A DNA stretch of 37,089 nt from an uncultured Bacteroidales bacterium (GCA_902766625.1 CACXEH010000128.1:1-37089), one strand, 5' to 3'; shown: positions 1-9,207, numbered from the stretch's first letter. Numbers and translations are program-made. Notes: a model not told the origin generated them from the letters alone.

Positions 1-10
1 CATTTTTTTC

Positions 11-85
11 ATCGCGATGCAACAATTTTTTTATCGCGATGAAAATTTTCGTGTATCGAGGATAAAAGTTTTCATGTATCGCGAT
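11..85. repeat. Array of four ATCGCGAT palindromes, about 22-bp period
   Basis: ATCGCGAT occurs at 11-18, 33-40 and 78-85, and a degenerate copy ATCGAGGA at 55-62. The start-to-start steps are 22, 22 and 23 bp. The linkers are A/T-rich: T runs precede each core and A runs follow it, so the whole unit is roughly palindromic. The window begins 10 bp before the first core, so the array may continue outside. It lies about 100 bp upstream of the CPBP protease start. The function is unknown; two-helical-turn spacing would put all copies on one face of the DNA. Confidence 0.75.
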
Positions 86-154
86 AAAAAATCCGGCTCC
101 TTCAAAAGAAAAAAATAATCATACCAGCAGCGTTTTTTGATGATAAAAAATAAA

Positions 155-162
155 TACCTTTG
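155..162 (+). promoter_or_regulatory. Probable -7 promoter box of the CPBP protease gene
   Basis: TACCTTTG matches the Bacteroidota -7 consensus TAnnTTTG. A TTTG lies upstream at 136-139, but only 15 bp away, closer than the usual 19-21. Transcription would begin near 170, just before the ATG at 184. Confidence 0.4.
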
Positions 163-183
163 TATCACAGATATTTATTCAAG

Positions 184-1002
184 ATGAAAGCACTGAAGAT
201 TGAAAACATGTCATGGTGGCTCAGCATACTGCTCATACTGGCAGGCACGCTGTTATTTCTTATTGTATATGCCCTGATGCAGGGTTTATCCTCCGTTTTC
301 AGCAATGACATAGTAGCGGTTATTGCCGGTTTTACGCTCGGAGGAGTAACACTCGCGCTGTACGCACTATACATACGCCTGACGGAAAATGCGTGGACAT
401 CCACACTGGGCCTCCGCCAGTTTCCTCTCAAAATCACGACAGGCATATTGACAGGGGCCGTCTTTTTTGTAATAGTAACAGGAGTGATGGCTCTCGGAGG
501 ATGGTACAGGATAGGTTCAGCAGCTTTCAGCAGTGCTTTTTACACCCAACTCTCATTCTTCTTCCTCGTAGCATGTGGCGAGGAAGTCATCTTCAGGGGC
601 ATCGTCTTCCGCTATATAGACAAACGGTGGAACACCCTCTGGGCACTGGCTGTATCCGCCTTGCTGTTTGGCATACTGCACATCTTCAATGAGGAAGCCA
701 CGATATGGAGCGTGGCAGCTATCGCCATAGAGGCGGGACTGATGCTCGGCATGGCCTACAAAGTCAGTGGCACGCTGTGGCTGCCCATCGGCATACACTG
801 GGCGTGGAACGTGCTGGAGGGCCCCGTACTGGGATTTGCCGTTTCAGGCACCAACGATTCGAGCATCATCAAGCCCGTTATCACGGGACCGGAAATCATA
901 ACGGGAGGCACTTTCGGTGCCGAAGCCTCCGTCTTTGCCATCATCGTGGGCGTAATGATAACCGCATGTATGTGGTATCTCTGGATCATTAAATCACGCT
1001 GA
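184..1002 (+). CDS. CPBP-family intramembrane metalloprotease-like protein
   Basis: This is a polytopic inner-membrane protein of 272 residues with about seven to eight hydrophobic segments. It carries the three conserved CPBP (Abi/CAAX protease) motifs: EExxxR at E133-E134, FxxxH ending at H166 and HxxxN at H205-N209. In the family these residues build a glutamate/histidine active site inside the membrane. Members cleave prenylated or signal-peptide-like substrates or act in peptide immunity; the substrate here cannot be told. The reading frame extends up to a TTG at 160, but that overlaps the probable -7 box, so ATG 184 is preferred and ATG 208 is also possible. The gene stands apart from prfA, which has its own promoter. 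No bacteriocin-like gene is seen beside it. Confidence 0.85.
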   Translation: MKALKIENMSWWLSILLILAGTLLFLIVYALMQGLSSVFSNDIVAVIAGFTLGGVTLALYALYIRLTENAWTSTLGLRQFPLKITTGILTGAVFFVIVTGVMALGGWYRIGSAAFSSAFYTQLSFFFLVACGEEVIFRGIVFRYIDKRWNTLWALAVSALLFGILHIFNEEATIWSVAAIAIEAGLMLGMAYKVSGTLWLPIGIHWAWNVLEGPVLGFAVSGTNDSSIIKPVITGPEIITGGTFGAEASVFAIIVGVMITACMWYLWIIKSR

Positions 1003-1072
1003 CCAGAACAGCCGGACCCGTAGAGAATTGTCAAAGAGCCTGTCAGCATCTTATCCGATTGGACCGTTATGG

Positions 1073-1104
1073 TTTGGTCACCTTGCGCATATTTTGTAAT
1101 TTTG
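1073..1104 (+). promoter_or_regulatory. Bacteroidota-type promoter of prfA
   Basis: TTTG at 1073-1076 and TAATTTTG at 1097-1104 are separated by exactly 20 bp. This matches the TTTG-N19-21-TAnnTTTG promoter of Bacteroidota. The predicted transcript start is near 1111, about 12 bases before the ATG at 1123. It probably drives the run of genes starting with prfA. Confidence 0.7.
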
Positions 1105-1122
1105 CACCAAAATATCAAAACA

Positions 1123-2235
1123 ATGGCAGAAGCATCCTCTCTTTTAGAAAAGCTTGACAGCCTGCATTCCCGCTTCACCGAAGTGGGTACCCTGATTGCC
1201 GACCCCAACGTCATCAGCAATCAAGAACGCTATGTCAAACTGACCAAGGAATACAAAGACCTGGAAAAACTCATGGCGGTGCGCAAGACCTACAAGAACC
1301 TGCTGGACAGTTATCAGGAAAGCAAACAAATCCTCCTCAACGAAGACGACGCAGAACTCAAGGAGATGGCAAGAGAAGAAATCAGCCATTGCGAGAGCCA
1401 GATTCCGAAGATAGAAGACGAAATCAAAATGCTCCTGATACCCAAAGACCCGGAGGATGACAAAAACGCCATTCTGGAAATACGAAGCGGAACGGGCGGC
1501 GACGAGGCGGCACTGTTCGCCGGAGACCTCTTCCGCATGTACAGCAAATACATAGAGTCGAAGGGATGGAACATGCAGATTTCCAGTTACACACCGGGAG
1601 CCGTGGGCGGATATAAAGAAATCATCTGTTCGGTATCGGGTGACGGTGTCTACGGCGTGCTGAAATACGAAAGTGGCGTACACCGCGTGCAGAGAGTGCC
1701 GGCGACAGAGACACAGGGACGCCTGCACACCTCAGCCGCAACAGTAGCTATACTGCCGGAAGCAGCGCCTTTTGAAGTCAACATCAATGAAGGGGAAATC
1801 AAATGGGACACATTCCGCAGTTCGGGAGCCGGCGGACAAAATGTGAACAAAGTGGAGAGCGGCGTCAGACTGAGGTACAACTGGAAGAATCCTAACACCG
1901 GAGAAACGGAAGAAATCCTCATAGAATGTACCGAAACGCGCGACCAACCTAAGAATAAAGAACGCGCGCTCGCCCGCCTGCGCACATTCATATATGATAA
2001 AGAACATCAGAAATATGTTGACGACATCGCCAACAAGCGCAAGTCGCTCGTCTCCACAGGAGACCGTAGTGCCAAGATACGCACATACAACTATCCGCAA
2101 GGCAGAGTGACAGACCACCGCATCAACTACACCATGTACAATCTGCCGGCCTTTGTCGACGGCGACATACAGGATTGCATCGACCACCTCATCGTGGCAG
2201 AGAATACCGAACGGATGAAAGAATCCGAACTTTAA
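1123..2235 (+). CDS. prfA: Peptide chain release factor 1
   Basis: RF1 recognises UAA and UAG stop codons in the ribosomal A site and triggers peptide release. The 370-residue protein has the catalytic GGQ at 237-239 in a GAGGQNVNKVES context. It has the stop-codon reading tripeptide PAT at 193-195, in RVQRVPATETQGR; the PxT type marks RF1, whereas RF2 has SPF. The frame is open from 1069, but ATG 1123 gives the expected MAEAS-type start and follows the promoter at 1073-1104. The methyltransferase gene starts three bases after the stop, so the two are probably co-transcribed. Confidence 0.97.
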   Translation: MAEASSLLEKLDSLHSRFTEVGTLIADPNVISNQERYVKLTKEYKDLEKLMAVRKTYKNLLDSYQESKQILLNEDDAELKEMAREEISHCESQIPKIEDEIKMLLIPKDPEDDKNAILEIRSGTGGDEAALFAGDLFRMYSKYIESKGWNMQISSYTPGAVGGYKEIICSVSGDGVYGVLKYESGVHRVQRVPATETQGRLHTSAATVAILPEAAPFEVNINEGEIKWDTFRSSGAGGQNVNKVESGVRLRYNWKNPNTGETEEILIECTETRDQPKNKERALARLRTFIYDKEHQKYVDDIANKRKSLVSTGDRSAKIRTYNYPQGRVTDHRINYTMYNLPAFVDGDIQDCIDHLIVAENTERMKESEL

Positions 2236-2238
2236 CAC

Positions 2239-3177
2239 ATGACAGCGTCAAGAAACCGCACTATCACACTCACCGCCGAGGAAAGGAACGAACTCCAAAA
2301 AGCTCTGATTAAGCCATCACAACTCAGACAAGACGAGCTGCCTCTGGACAAAATCATCTGGGGAGACACTATCCAAGCATTGCAGATATTGCCGGACGAA
2401 TTTGCCGACCTCGTCATTCTGGACCCTCCATATAACCGGACAAAACAGTTTGGGACACTGACCTTCAAGTCGCGCCACGCAAAAGACTATGAGAACTATC
2501 TCGACTCGTGGCTGCCACTGGTATGCCAGAAACTCAAACCGACAGGCTCACTATATCTATGTGGTGACTGGAAATGTACCGCCCTGCTGCAAAACGCATT
2601 GGAAAAATGCCAGATGCACATCATAAACCGCATCACATGGCAACGGGACAAGGGCCGTGGCTCGGCAAAAAACTGGAAGAACAATATGGAAGACATCTGG
2701 TTTGCCGTCAAAGATCCGCAGCATTACTACTTTAACGCTGATGCAGTCATGATGAAGAGAAAAGTCCTTGCACCCTACCGTAACAACGGTAAACCCAAAG
2801 ACTGGCAAAAAACAACAGAAGGTAACTTCCGCATGACATTTCCATCGAACTTCTGGGACGACATCAGCATACCGTTCTGGTCAATGCCGGAAAACACAGA
2901 GCATCCCACACAAAAGCCCGAAAAGCTATTCGCAAAACTGATTCTCGCGTCTTCAAAAGAAGGCGATCTGGTATTCGACCCCTTCATCGGAAGCGGCACG
3001 ACTGCCGTAGTAGCCCAAAAACTGACACGCCATTTCTGCGGCATAGACCAAGACAAAGAATACTGCCTGCTGGCGCAAAAAAGACTACGCATGGCAACGG
3101 AAAACTCCGAAATACAAGGATATAAAGACGGTGTATTTTGGGAGAGAAACACGCTATACACGCACAAAGAACGCTAA
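2239..3177 (+). CDS. Orphan DNA methyltransferase, beta class (N6-adenine or N4-cytosine)
   Basis: This 312-residue SAM-dependent methyltransferase has catalytic motif IV (DPPY, 62-65) near the N-terminus and the SAM-binding motif I late (FDPFIGSG, 246-253). The order IV then I is that of the beta class. An HPTQKP motif near residue 220 precedes motif I, as usual in this group. DPPY fits exocyclic amino methylation of adenine or cytosine; the target sequence cannot be read from the protein. No restriction endonuclease gene is adjacent: it sits 3 bp after prfA and 9 bp before the HD-domain gene. It therefore looks like a housekeeping solitary methylase rather than part of a restriction system. 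Base composition resembles the neighbours, so recent transfer is not obvious. Confidence 0.9.
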   Translation: MTASRNRTITLTAEERNELQKALIKPSQLRQDELPLDKIIWGDTIQALQILPDEFADLVILDPPYNRTKQFGTLTFKSRHAKDYENYLDSWLPLVCQKLKPTGSLYLCGDWKCTALLQNALEKCQMHIINRITWQRDKGRGSAKNWKNNMEDIWFAVKDPQHYYFNADAVMMKRKVLAPYRNNGKPKDWQKTTEGNFRMTFPSNFWDDISIPFWSMPENTEHPTQKPEKLFAKLILASSKEGDLVFDPFIGSGTTAVVAQKLTRHFCGIDQDKEYCLLAQKRLRMATENSEIQGYKDGVFWERNTLYTHKER

Positions 3178-3186
3178 AAAAGTATT

Positions 3187-4422
3187 ATGGCAAAAATCAT
3201 TAACGACCCAGTACATGGATTTATAGAAATCCCTGACGGCATCATCTCGCAACTCGTCAGACATCCATATGTGTTCCGACTGAGCCGAATCAAACAACTG
3301 GGCCCCACAGACTACGTCTATCCAGGAGGCCGGCACACCCGATTTGAACATTCGCTCGGCGCATACCATCTGGCGTGCCAGGCTATTGAAAGCCTGCGCG
3401 AAAAAGACCATAACATCACAGAAAACGATGCGGAAGGTGTGAAAATAGCCATACTCCTACATGACATCGGACACGGCCCCTTCTCACATGTCCTGGAAGA
3501 GAATCTGGTACATGGCATAAGCCATGAGGACATTACATGCCTGCTCATGGAGAAACTGAACGAGGAATTTCAGGGCAAACTCAGCACAGCCATACAAATA
3601 TTCAAGAACGAGCATCCTAAATACTTCTTGAGTGAACTTATCCACAGTCAGCTTGACTTGGACCGCATGGACTACCTCTGCCGTGACAGTTTCTACGCCG
3701 GAGTGCGGGAGGGAAACATCGGTGCGGCAAGGATAATCAAAATGCTCGACATCAAAGACAATCAGCTGGTTGTAAACTGGAAAGGCGTATACACCATCGA
3801 AAACTACCTGATGGCGAGGCGCCTGATGTACTGGCAAGTGTACCTCCACAAAACCGTCGTCGCAGCAAAAGAAATCCTGACCATGTCCATACAACGCGCA
3901 CACGAGTTGCTGCAACAAGGCAAGCGCATCTTTACGACACCCGCATTGGATTTTTTCCTTGCGAACCAAGTTGACAAAACCTTCATGGCACAACATCCCG
4001 AATGGGTTGAGCACTTCATAAACCTTGACGACAGCGATATGGAATGTGCCCTGAAGCAATGGACAAAGTGCGACGACACCGTATTGTCAACCCTGGCAAC
4101 AGACTACATACAACGACATCTGTACAAAGTCATCATCCTGTCTGATCCCATAACAGAGGCTGAACTGAAAAAATACAGGCAACAACTCGCAACAATGATG
4201 AACATCACAGAAAGCGAAGCGGCATATTTCATCAGGAACAAAGAAGTACATCAAGTCCTGTACTCCACTGCCGACGACCACATCATGATAAGGTTTAAGG
4301 ATAATTCAGTCAAGGATATCTCAAGCATTTCCGAATTATTAGGTTCAGAAATGGTGGATAACGTGTGCCGCCGAAATTTCCTTTTTGTACAAAGAGAATA
4401 TTATTCCAAACTTTTCACATAG
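3187..4422 (+). CDS. HD-domain phosphohydrolase (SAMHD1/dGTPase-like)
   Basis: This 411-residue soluble protein begins [11 protein letters not shown], which is typical of bacterial HD proteins related to SAMHD1 and dGTP triphosphohydrolases. Probable metal ligands are H55 (RFEHSLG; H50 lies just upstream), the HD pair H92-D93 ([12 protein letters not shown]) and D157/D159 in [10 protein letters not shown]. Family members hydrolyse dNTPs or other phosphate esters; the substrate is not known for this protein. It starts 9 bp after the methyltransferase stop, so it belongs to the same transcript. The gap to lpxD is larger (68 bp) and contains a possible internal promoter. No frameshift or truncation is seen. 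Confidence 0.88.
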   Translation: MAKIINDPVHGFIEIPDGIISQLVRHPYVFRLSRIKQLGPTDYVYPGGRHTRFEHSLGAYHLACQAIESLREKDHNITENDAEGVKIAILLHDIGHGPFSHVLEENLVHGISHEDITCLLMEKLNEEFQGKLSTAIQIFKNEHPKYFLSELIHSQLDLDRMDYLCRDSFYAGVREGNIGAARIIKMLDIKDNQLVVNWKGVYTIENYLMARRLMYWQVYLHKTVVAAKEILTMSIQRAHELLQQGKRIFTTPALDFFLANQVDKTFMAQHPEWVEHFINLDDSDMECALKQWTKCDDTVLSTLATDYIQRHLYKVIILSDPITEAELKKYRQQLATMMNITESEAAYFIRNKEVHQVLYSTADDHIMIRFKDNSVKDISSISELLGSEMVDNVCRRNFLFVQREYYSKLFT

Positions 4423-4464
4423 TTAATTTCCTCCTAAATCTACGTTTATCTCAGTATTTTTTGC

Positions 4465-4472
4465 GATATTTG
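4465..4472 (+). promoter_or_regulatory. Possible internal promoter (-7 box) before lpxD
   Basis: GATATTTG matches TAnnTTTG at 7 of 8 positions and lies 18 bp before the lpxD ATG. No convincing TTTG is seen at the usual distance upstream, where only TTTA at 4445-4448 occurs. It lies in the longest gap of this gene run. Confidence 0.3.
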
Positions 4473-4490
4473 CATGATAAAACAACAACG

Positions 4491-5537
4491 ATGGACTTTA
4501 CAGCAAAACAAATTGCACAATATATCGACGGTGTAGTTGAAGGCGACGAGAACGCTTGCGTCAATACTTTTGCCAAAATAGAAGAAGGCAAACCCGGAGC
4601 CATTACATTCCTGGCAAATGCCAAATATGAGCACTATATATACGACACAGAAGCCAGCATTGTATTGGTAAACCAAGACTTCAAGCCCTCACAACCTGTA
4701 AAAGCAACGCTTATCAGAGTGCCGAACGCCTATGAATGCATCGCCAAACTATTGACAATCTACGAGCAGAGCCAGAAGACAAAAAGCGGAATACATCCGC
4801 AAGCATGCATAGCCCCTACAGCAAAAATAGGGAAAAACTGCTACATAGGTCCTTTTGCTTACATTGACGAAAACGCCACAGTGGGCGACAACACGCAGAT
4901 ATATGCCAACTGTGTCATAGGCGAAAATGTCACCATAGGCGACAACTGTCTGCTCTACCCTAATGTAACGATATACAAAGACTGCAAGATAGGCAACCGC
5001 GTCACACTGCATGCAGGTGTCGTCATCGGTGCTGACGGCTTCGGCTTCGCGCCGACAACTGACGGATATGAAAAGATTCCGCAGATAGGAATCGTCACCA
5101 TTGAGGACGACGTTGAACTCGGTGCAAACACTTGTGTGGACCGTTCAACCATGGGCACAACACTCATAAAGAAAGGTGTCAAACTGGACAACCTGATTCA
5201 AATTGGGCACAATGTCGTGGTAGGAGAAAACACCGTCATGAGTGCACAATGCGGTGTCGCCGGCTCAACAAAGATAGGGCAATGGTGCATGTTCGGCGGT
5301 CAAGTAGGCGTAGCAGGGCATGCCACTATCGCTGACAAAACACAAAGCGGCGCCAAAGCCGGCATCGCCGGTAGCATTATCAAAAGCGGACAGACGGTTA
5401 TTGGCGTCCCTGCCATCGATGTCAAGAAATTCTCAAAGAGCAATGCGGTCTTCCGCAACTTGCCCGAAATGTACAAGGATTTATATGACTTGAAAAAAGA
5501 AATCGAAGAACTCAAAAAGCAACTAAACAAATCATAA
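4491..5537 (+). CDS. lpxD: UDP-3-O-acylglucosamine N-acyltransferase
   Basis: LpxD carries out the third step of lipid A synthesis, adding an R-3-hydroxyacyl chain from ACP to UDP-3-O-acylglucosamine. The protein has 348 residues, close to E. coli LpxD (341). It has the N-terminal uridine-binding domain, then a long left-handed beta-helix of hexapeptide repeats (for example [18 protein letters not shown]). A C-terminal helix rich in K and E ends it. H240 in [10 protein letters not shown] matches the catalytic histidine (H239 in E. coli). The frame is open from 4365, overlapping the HD gene, but ATG 4491 gives the family start MDFTAKQIA. The stop is two bases before lpxC-fabZ. Confidence 0.96.
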   Translation: MDFTAKQIAQYIDGVVEGDENACVNTFAKIEEGKPGAITFLANAKYEHYIYDTEASIVLVNQDFKPSQPVKATLIRVPNAYECIAKLLTIYEQSQKTKSGIHPQACIAPTAKIGKNCYIGPFAYIDENATVGDNTQIYANCVIGENVTIGDNCLLYPNVTIYKDCKIGNRVTLHAGVVIGADGFGFAPTTDGYEKIPQIGIVTIEDDVELGANTCVDRSTMGTTLIKKGVKLDNLIQIGHNVVVGENTVMSAQCGVAGSTKIGQWCMFGGQVGVAGHATIADKTQSGAKAGIAGSIIKSGQTVIGVPAIDVKKFSKSNAVFRNLPEMYKDLYDLKKEIEELKKQLNKS

Positions 5538-5539
5538 AT

Positions 5540-6925
5540 ATGTCAAAACAGACAACCCTTAAAGGTAGTTTTTCCCTATGTGGTAAAGGGTTACACACAG
5601 GACTTAATCTCACGGTCACTTTTTACCCGGCACCCGAAAACCACGGATATAAAATCAAACGCATTGATTTGGAAAACCAACCCGTCATTGATGCTGTCGC
5701 TGACAATGTTATTGACACACAGCGCGGAACAGTCTTAGGAAAAGGTGACGCCCGAATCAGTACAGTTGAACATGCCATGGCGGCTCTATATGCGCACGGC
5801 ATAGACAACTGCCTCATTGAAGTCAATGGCCCGGAATTTCCAATCCTTGACGGTAGTGCGCTGGAATATGTGAAGAAAATCAAACAAATCGGCATCGAAG
5901 AGCAAAAAGCACCTAAAGACTTCTATGTCATACATCATAAGATTGAGGTAAAAGACGACAGCACAGGCTCATGTATCACCATCCTTCCTGATGAACAGTT
6001 TTCCATCACATCCATGATTTCCTTTGACGGCACAGTGCTGTCCAGCTCATTCGCTACGCTGGATGACATGACGAAATTTGACAAGGAAATCGCCGCAAGC
6101 CGCACTTTTGTTTTCGTCCGCGAGATACAGCCACTGTTGAACGCAGGTCTGATAAAAGGCGGAGACTTGGAAAACGCTATCGTCATCTACGAGAACAAAC
6201 TGCCGCAAGAGCAACTTGACCAACTGGCTGACCTCATCGGCACCGAGCATCGCAATGCCGAAGATTTAGGATATTTGCAGACAAAACCCCTTGTCTGGAA
6301 AAATGAGCCGGCAAGACATAAGTTGCTTGACATTATTGGTGATATGGCCTTGATCGGCAAGCCTATCAAGGGTCGTATCATCGCTACCCGCCCGGGACAT
6401 ACCATCAATAACAAATTCGCACGCCTGATGCGAAAGGAAATACGGCAGCATGAGGTACAAGCACCTATCTATGACCCGAACAAAGCCCCAGTAATGGATA
6501 TCACGAGAATCAGAGAACTGTTGCCTCACCGCTATCCCATGCAGTTGGTTGACAAAATCACAGAGATAGGCTCTGATTATATCATCGGTGTCAAAAACGT
6601 CACCAGCAACGAGCCATTCTTCCAAGGGCATTTCCCGGAAGAACCAGTCATGCCTGGTGTACTGCAGATTGAGGCTATGGCGCAATGTGGCGGGCTACTC
6701 GTCTTGAACCAGCTGGAAGAACCCAGCCGATGGAGTACGTATTTCATGAAGATTGACGACGTGAAATTCCGTCAGAAAGTTGTTCCCGGCGACACCATGA
6801 TTTTCAAGGTTAAGCTATTAGGCCCTGTCCGTCATGGCATTTCTTCAATGAAGGGCTTTGTTTTCGTAGGCGAGAACATTGTCATGGAAGCTACATTTAC
6901 AGCCCAAATAGTTAAAAACAAGTAA
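5540..6925 (+). CDS. lpxC/fabZ: Bifunctional UDP-3-O-acyl-GlcNAc deacetylase / 3-hydroxyacyl-ACP dehydratase
   Basis: This single 461-residue polypeptide joins LpxC (about 1-305) and FabZ (about 318-461). LpxC removes the acetyl group and commits the cell to lipid A. Its zinc ligands are visible as H78 (VEHAMAAL), H260 and D264 (HKLLDIIGD), with E77 as general base and H287 (PGHTINN) as the second catalytic histidine. FabZ dehydrates 3-hydroxyacyl-ACP; its dyad is H364 (QGHFPEEPVMPG) and E378 (IEAMAQ). The fusion is well known in Bacteroidota and places two enzymes competing for hydroxyacyl-ACP in one chain. The reading frame is continuous through the linker, so this is not a sequencing artefact. 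It lies between lpxD and lpxA. Confidence 0.97.
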   Translation: MSKQTTLKGSFSLCGKGLHTGLNLTVTFYPAPENHGYKIKRIDLENQPVIDAVADNVIDTQRGTVLGKGDARISTVEHAMAALYAHGIDNCLIEVNGPEFPILDGSALEYVKKIKQIGIEEQKAPKDFYVIHHKIEVKDDSTGSCITILPDEQFSITSMISFDGTVLSSSFATLDDMTKFDKEIAASRTFVFVREIQPLLNAGLIKGGDLENAIVIYENKLPQEQLDQLADLIGTEHRNAEDLGYLQTKPLVWKNEPARHKLLDIIGDMALIGKPIKGRIIATRPGHTINNKFARLMRKEIRQHEVQAPIYDPNKAPVMDITRIRELLPHRYPMQLVDKITEIGSDYIIGVKNVTSNEPFFQGHFPEEPVMPGVLQIEAMAQCGGLLVLNQLEEPSRWSTYFMKIDDVKFRQKVVPGDTMIFKVKLLGPVRHGISSMKGFVFVGENIVMEATFTAQIVKNK

Positions 6926-6938
6926 ACATCTTATATTT

Positions 6939-7724
6939 ATGAGTAATATTAGTCCATTAGCATTTGTTTCTCCTGACGCCATCATCGGAGAGAACTGCGA
7001 AATAGGTCCTTTCTGTTATATTGACAAAGATGTTGTCATCGGAAATGATAATGTTTTTATGAATAGCGTGACTATTCTGTCGGGCGCGCGCATCGGCAAC
7101 GGCAACATTTTCTTTCCTGGAGCAGTCATCAGCGCCATCCCGCAGGACCTCAAATTCAAGGGAGAAATCACAACGGCTGAAATTGGCGACAACAACAAAA
7201 TACGCGAGAATGTCACCATCAACCGCGGTACTGCTGCAAAACAAAAAACTGCTATCGGCAGCAACAACCTGCTCATGGAAGGTGTCCACATCGCCCATGA
7301 TGCGCTTGTGGGCAATGGTTGTATCATCGGCAACACGACTAAAGTGGCAGGAGAGGTTGTTATAGATGACTACGCAATTATTAGCGCATGTGTACTCATA
7401 CATCAGTTCTGCCATGTCGGCGGATATGTTATGGTAGGTGGAGGAACACGAACCAGTCAGGACATTCCACCCTTCGTCACTGCAGCGCGCGAACCCGTAG
7501 CCATGTGCGGACTGAATCTGGTCGGATTAAGGAGACGCGGTTTCACATCTGCCCAAATAAGAACAATACAAGACGTCTACCACATCATCTATGACAAGAG
7601 TATCATCATGGCAGACAGACTGAAACTTGTAGAAAGTTCCTTCCCTGATGACCCACACGCAAAATATGTAACCGACTTCGTACAAGCCTCCATTTCTCCA
7701 AAGGGAAGAGGCATCATATATTAA
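6939..7724 (+). CDS. lpxA: UDP-N-acetylglucosamine O-acyltransferase
   Basis: LpxA carries out the first step of lipid A synthesis, moving R-3-hydroxyacyl from ACP to the 3-OH of UDP-GlcNAc. The 261-residue protein opens with hexapeptide repeats (IIGENC, VIGNDN, RIGNGN) of the left-handed beta-helix and ends in a helical domain. The catalytic histidine is H120 in HIAHDALVGN, matching H125 of E. coli. The block IREN-VTINRGT near 89-98 is also typical. It begins 13 bp after lpxC-fabZ, so lpxD, lpxC-fabZ and lpxA form one cluster, as in other Bacteroidota. Confidence 0.97.
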   Translation: MSNISPLAFVSPDAIIGENCEIGPFCYIDKDVVIGNDNVFMNSVTILSGARIGNGNIFFPGAVISAIPQDLKFKGEITTAEIGDNNKIRENVTINRGTAAKQKTAIGSNNLLMEGVHIAHDALVGNGCIIGNTTKVAGEVVIDDYAIISACVLIHQFCHVGGYVMVGGGTRTSQDIPPFVTAAREPVAMCGLNLVGLRRRGFTSAQIRTIQDVYHIIYDKSIIMADRLKLVESSFPDDPHAKYVTDFVQASISPKGRGIIY

Positions 7725-7734
7725 CTATCATACT

Positions 7735-8277
7735 ATGATTTTCAAAATATTACTTGTTAGCGACGAAGTTGAAAACTTTCAGCGGGAAATCGCCATTGAC
7801 GCAGATGCGACATTTTTGGACCTAAACAACGCTATCCTCAATGCATGCCATTACAGCGATGACCAAATAACTTGTTTTTATACTTGTAACGAAGACTGGG
7901 AACAGGAAGCTCAAATCATTCGCGAAGAGATGGACTCCACATCAGCTGAAGATGATGTCTATCTTATGCATAACACAGCTATAAGAGATTTGCTGAATGA
8001 CGTCGGTGACAAACTGGTCTTTGTTTTTGACCCCCTCTCAGAAAGGATGTTCTTCCTGAAAGTATCCGAGGTCATTACAGGCAAAGATCTCAAAGAGGCG
8101 CAATGCACAAAGTCTGTCGGAAATGCACCAACGCAAATTATTGACTATGACGACGCCCTTAAAGGTCTGAATGTGGACGACACTAACATCATGGATGACG
8201 ATCAGGACTTTTACGGAACTGACGGATATAATGAGGACGAATTTGATCCGGAAGCTTTTGAAATAGAAGACAATTAA
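7735..8277 (+). CDS. pRiA4b ORF-3-like acidic protein
   Basis: This 180-residue protein of unknown function begins MIFKILLVSDEVENFQREIAI and has ITCFYTCNEDWEQEAQI. It resembles the plasmid pRiA4b ORF-3 family, also named IS1096 passenger TnpR-like. The C-terminal 40 residues are very acidic (DDDQDF, NEDEFDPEAFEIEDN). Despite the family name no transposase, inverted repeat or other sign of mobility is near. It starts 10 bp after lpxA and ends 27 bp before miaA, so it belongs to the housekeeping run. The acidic tail and short beta-rich body suggest a soluble cytoplasmic protein that may bind partners; that is inference. Confidence 0.75.
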   Translation: MIFKILLVSDEVENFQREIAIDADATFLDLNNAILNACHYSDDQITCFYTCNEDWEQEAQIIREEMDSTSAEDDVYLMHNTAIRDLLNDVGDKLVFVFDPLSERMFFLKVSEVITGKDLKEAQCTKSVGNAPTQIIDYDDALKGLNVDDTNIMDDDQDFYGTDGYNEDEFDPEAFEIEDN

Positions 8278-8304
8278 GCACATCGTTCCTCATCCTTACA
8301 GACT

Positions 8305-9207
8305 ATGGGGAAAACTCTATTCATTCTTTTAGGACCTACGGCTGTAGGGAAAACCGAACTCAGCATCTCCATTGCGGAGCGGTTAGGTGTCCCCATCATC
8401 AATGCGGATTCACGACAGATATATAAAGGTATGCCCATAGGGACTGCCACACCGACCCGTGAGCAGCAAGCCAGAGTAAAACATTATTTTGTAGAGACAC
8501 TGCCCCTGGAACAAAATTACAGTGCCGCATGCTACGAGAATGATGCATTAGAACTCATTAACCGCCTGTTTGAAAATTCTGACACAGCTTTTATGAGTGG
8601 CGGCAGCATGTTGTATATCGATGCCGTGTGCCATGGTATTGATGATATCCCAACTGTAGACGACCTAACCCGCCGGGAATTGGCGGCGCGATTGAAAAAC
8701 GAAGGACTGGACCAACTGCGTGAGGAACTACGGATAATTGATCCTCCCACCTATAATAAAATAGATTTAAAAAACCCGAGGCGCATTGTCCATGCTCTCG
8801 AGATATACTATTGCACAGGCAAGCCCTACTCTACTTTTCTGCGCCACACGAGCAAGCACCGCCCGTTCGATATCATTAAGATAGGTTTGCGGCGGGAGCG
8901 GACAGATTTGTTTCACAGGATTAACCAGCGCGTGGACGCCATGATGAATCAAGGCTTATATGACGAAGCACTAAGTCTCTATCCATACAGGACATACAAT
9001 GCGCTCCAGACTGTTGGATACAATGAGCTGTTCCGAGTCATAGCGGGCGAATGGGAAAAAACTTTCGCAGTAGAAAAGATAAAAAGGAACACACGTGTCT
9101 ATGCAAAGAAACAAATGACATGGTTTGCTAAAGACCAGGACATCCACTGGTTTCATCCTAATAAAGCTGAAGATATCAAACAATTTATAGCCACTAATTT
9201 ATCATGA
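8305..9207 (+). CDS. miaA: tRNA dimethylallyltransferase
   Basis: MiaA transfers dimethylallyl from DMAPP to N6 of A37 in tRNAs reading UNN codons, which steadies codon-anticodon pairing. The 300-residue protein has a P-loop GPTAVGKT at 10-17, the substrate-specific NADSRQIYKGMPIGTA segment at about 32-47, GGSMLYIDAV near 98-107 and the C-terminal KKQMTWF tRNA-binding block. All hallmarks are intact. Many Bacteroidota carry two miaA genes, and which copy this is cannot be told. Its stop overlaps the start of the penicillin-binding protein gene by four bases (ATGA). Confidence 0.96.
   Translation: MGKTLFILLGPTAVGKTELSISIAERLGVPIINADSRQIYKGMPIGTATPTREQQARVKHYFVETLPLEQNYSAACYENDALELINRLFENSDTAFMSGGSMLYIDAVCHGIDDIPTVDDLTRRELAARLKNEGLDQLREELRIIDPPTYNKIDLKNPRRIVHALEIYYCTGKPYSTFLRHTSKHRPFDIIKIGLRRERTDLFHRINQRVDAMMNQGLYDEALSLYPYRTYNALQTVGYNELFRVIAGEWEKTFAVEKIKRNTRVYAKKQMTWFAKDQDIHWFHPNKAEDIKQFIATNLS

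Noticed and set aside
2239..3177. Restriction-modification system
   Set aside because: No endonuclease or specificity gene is adjacent; both neighbours are housekeeping genes.
7735..8277. Mobile element, because of the IS1096 passenger family name
   Set aside because: No transposase, inverted repeats or target duplication are seen; spacing to lpxA and miaA is operon-like.
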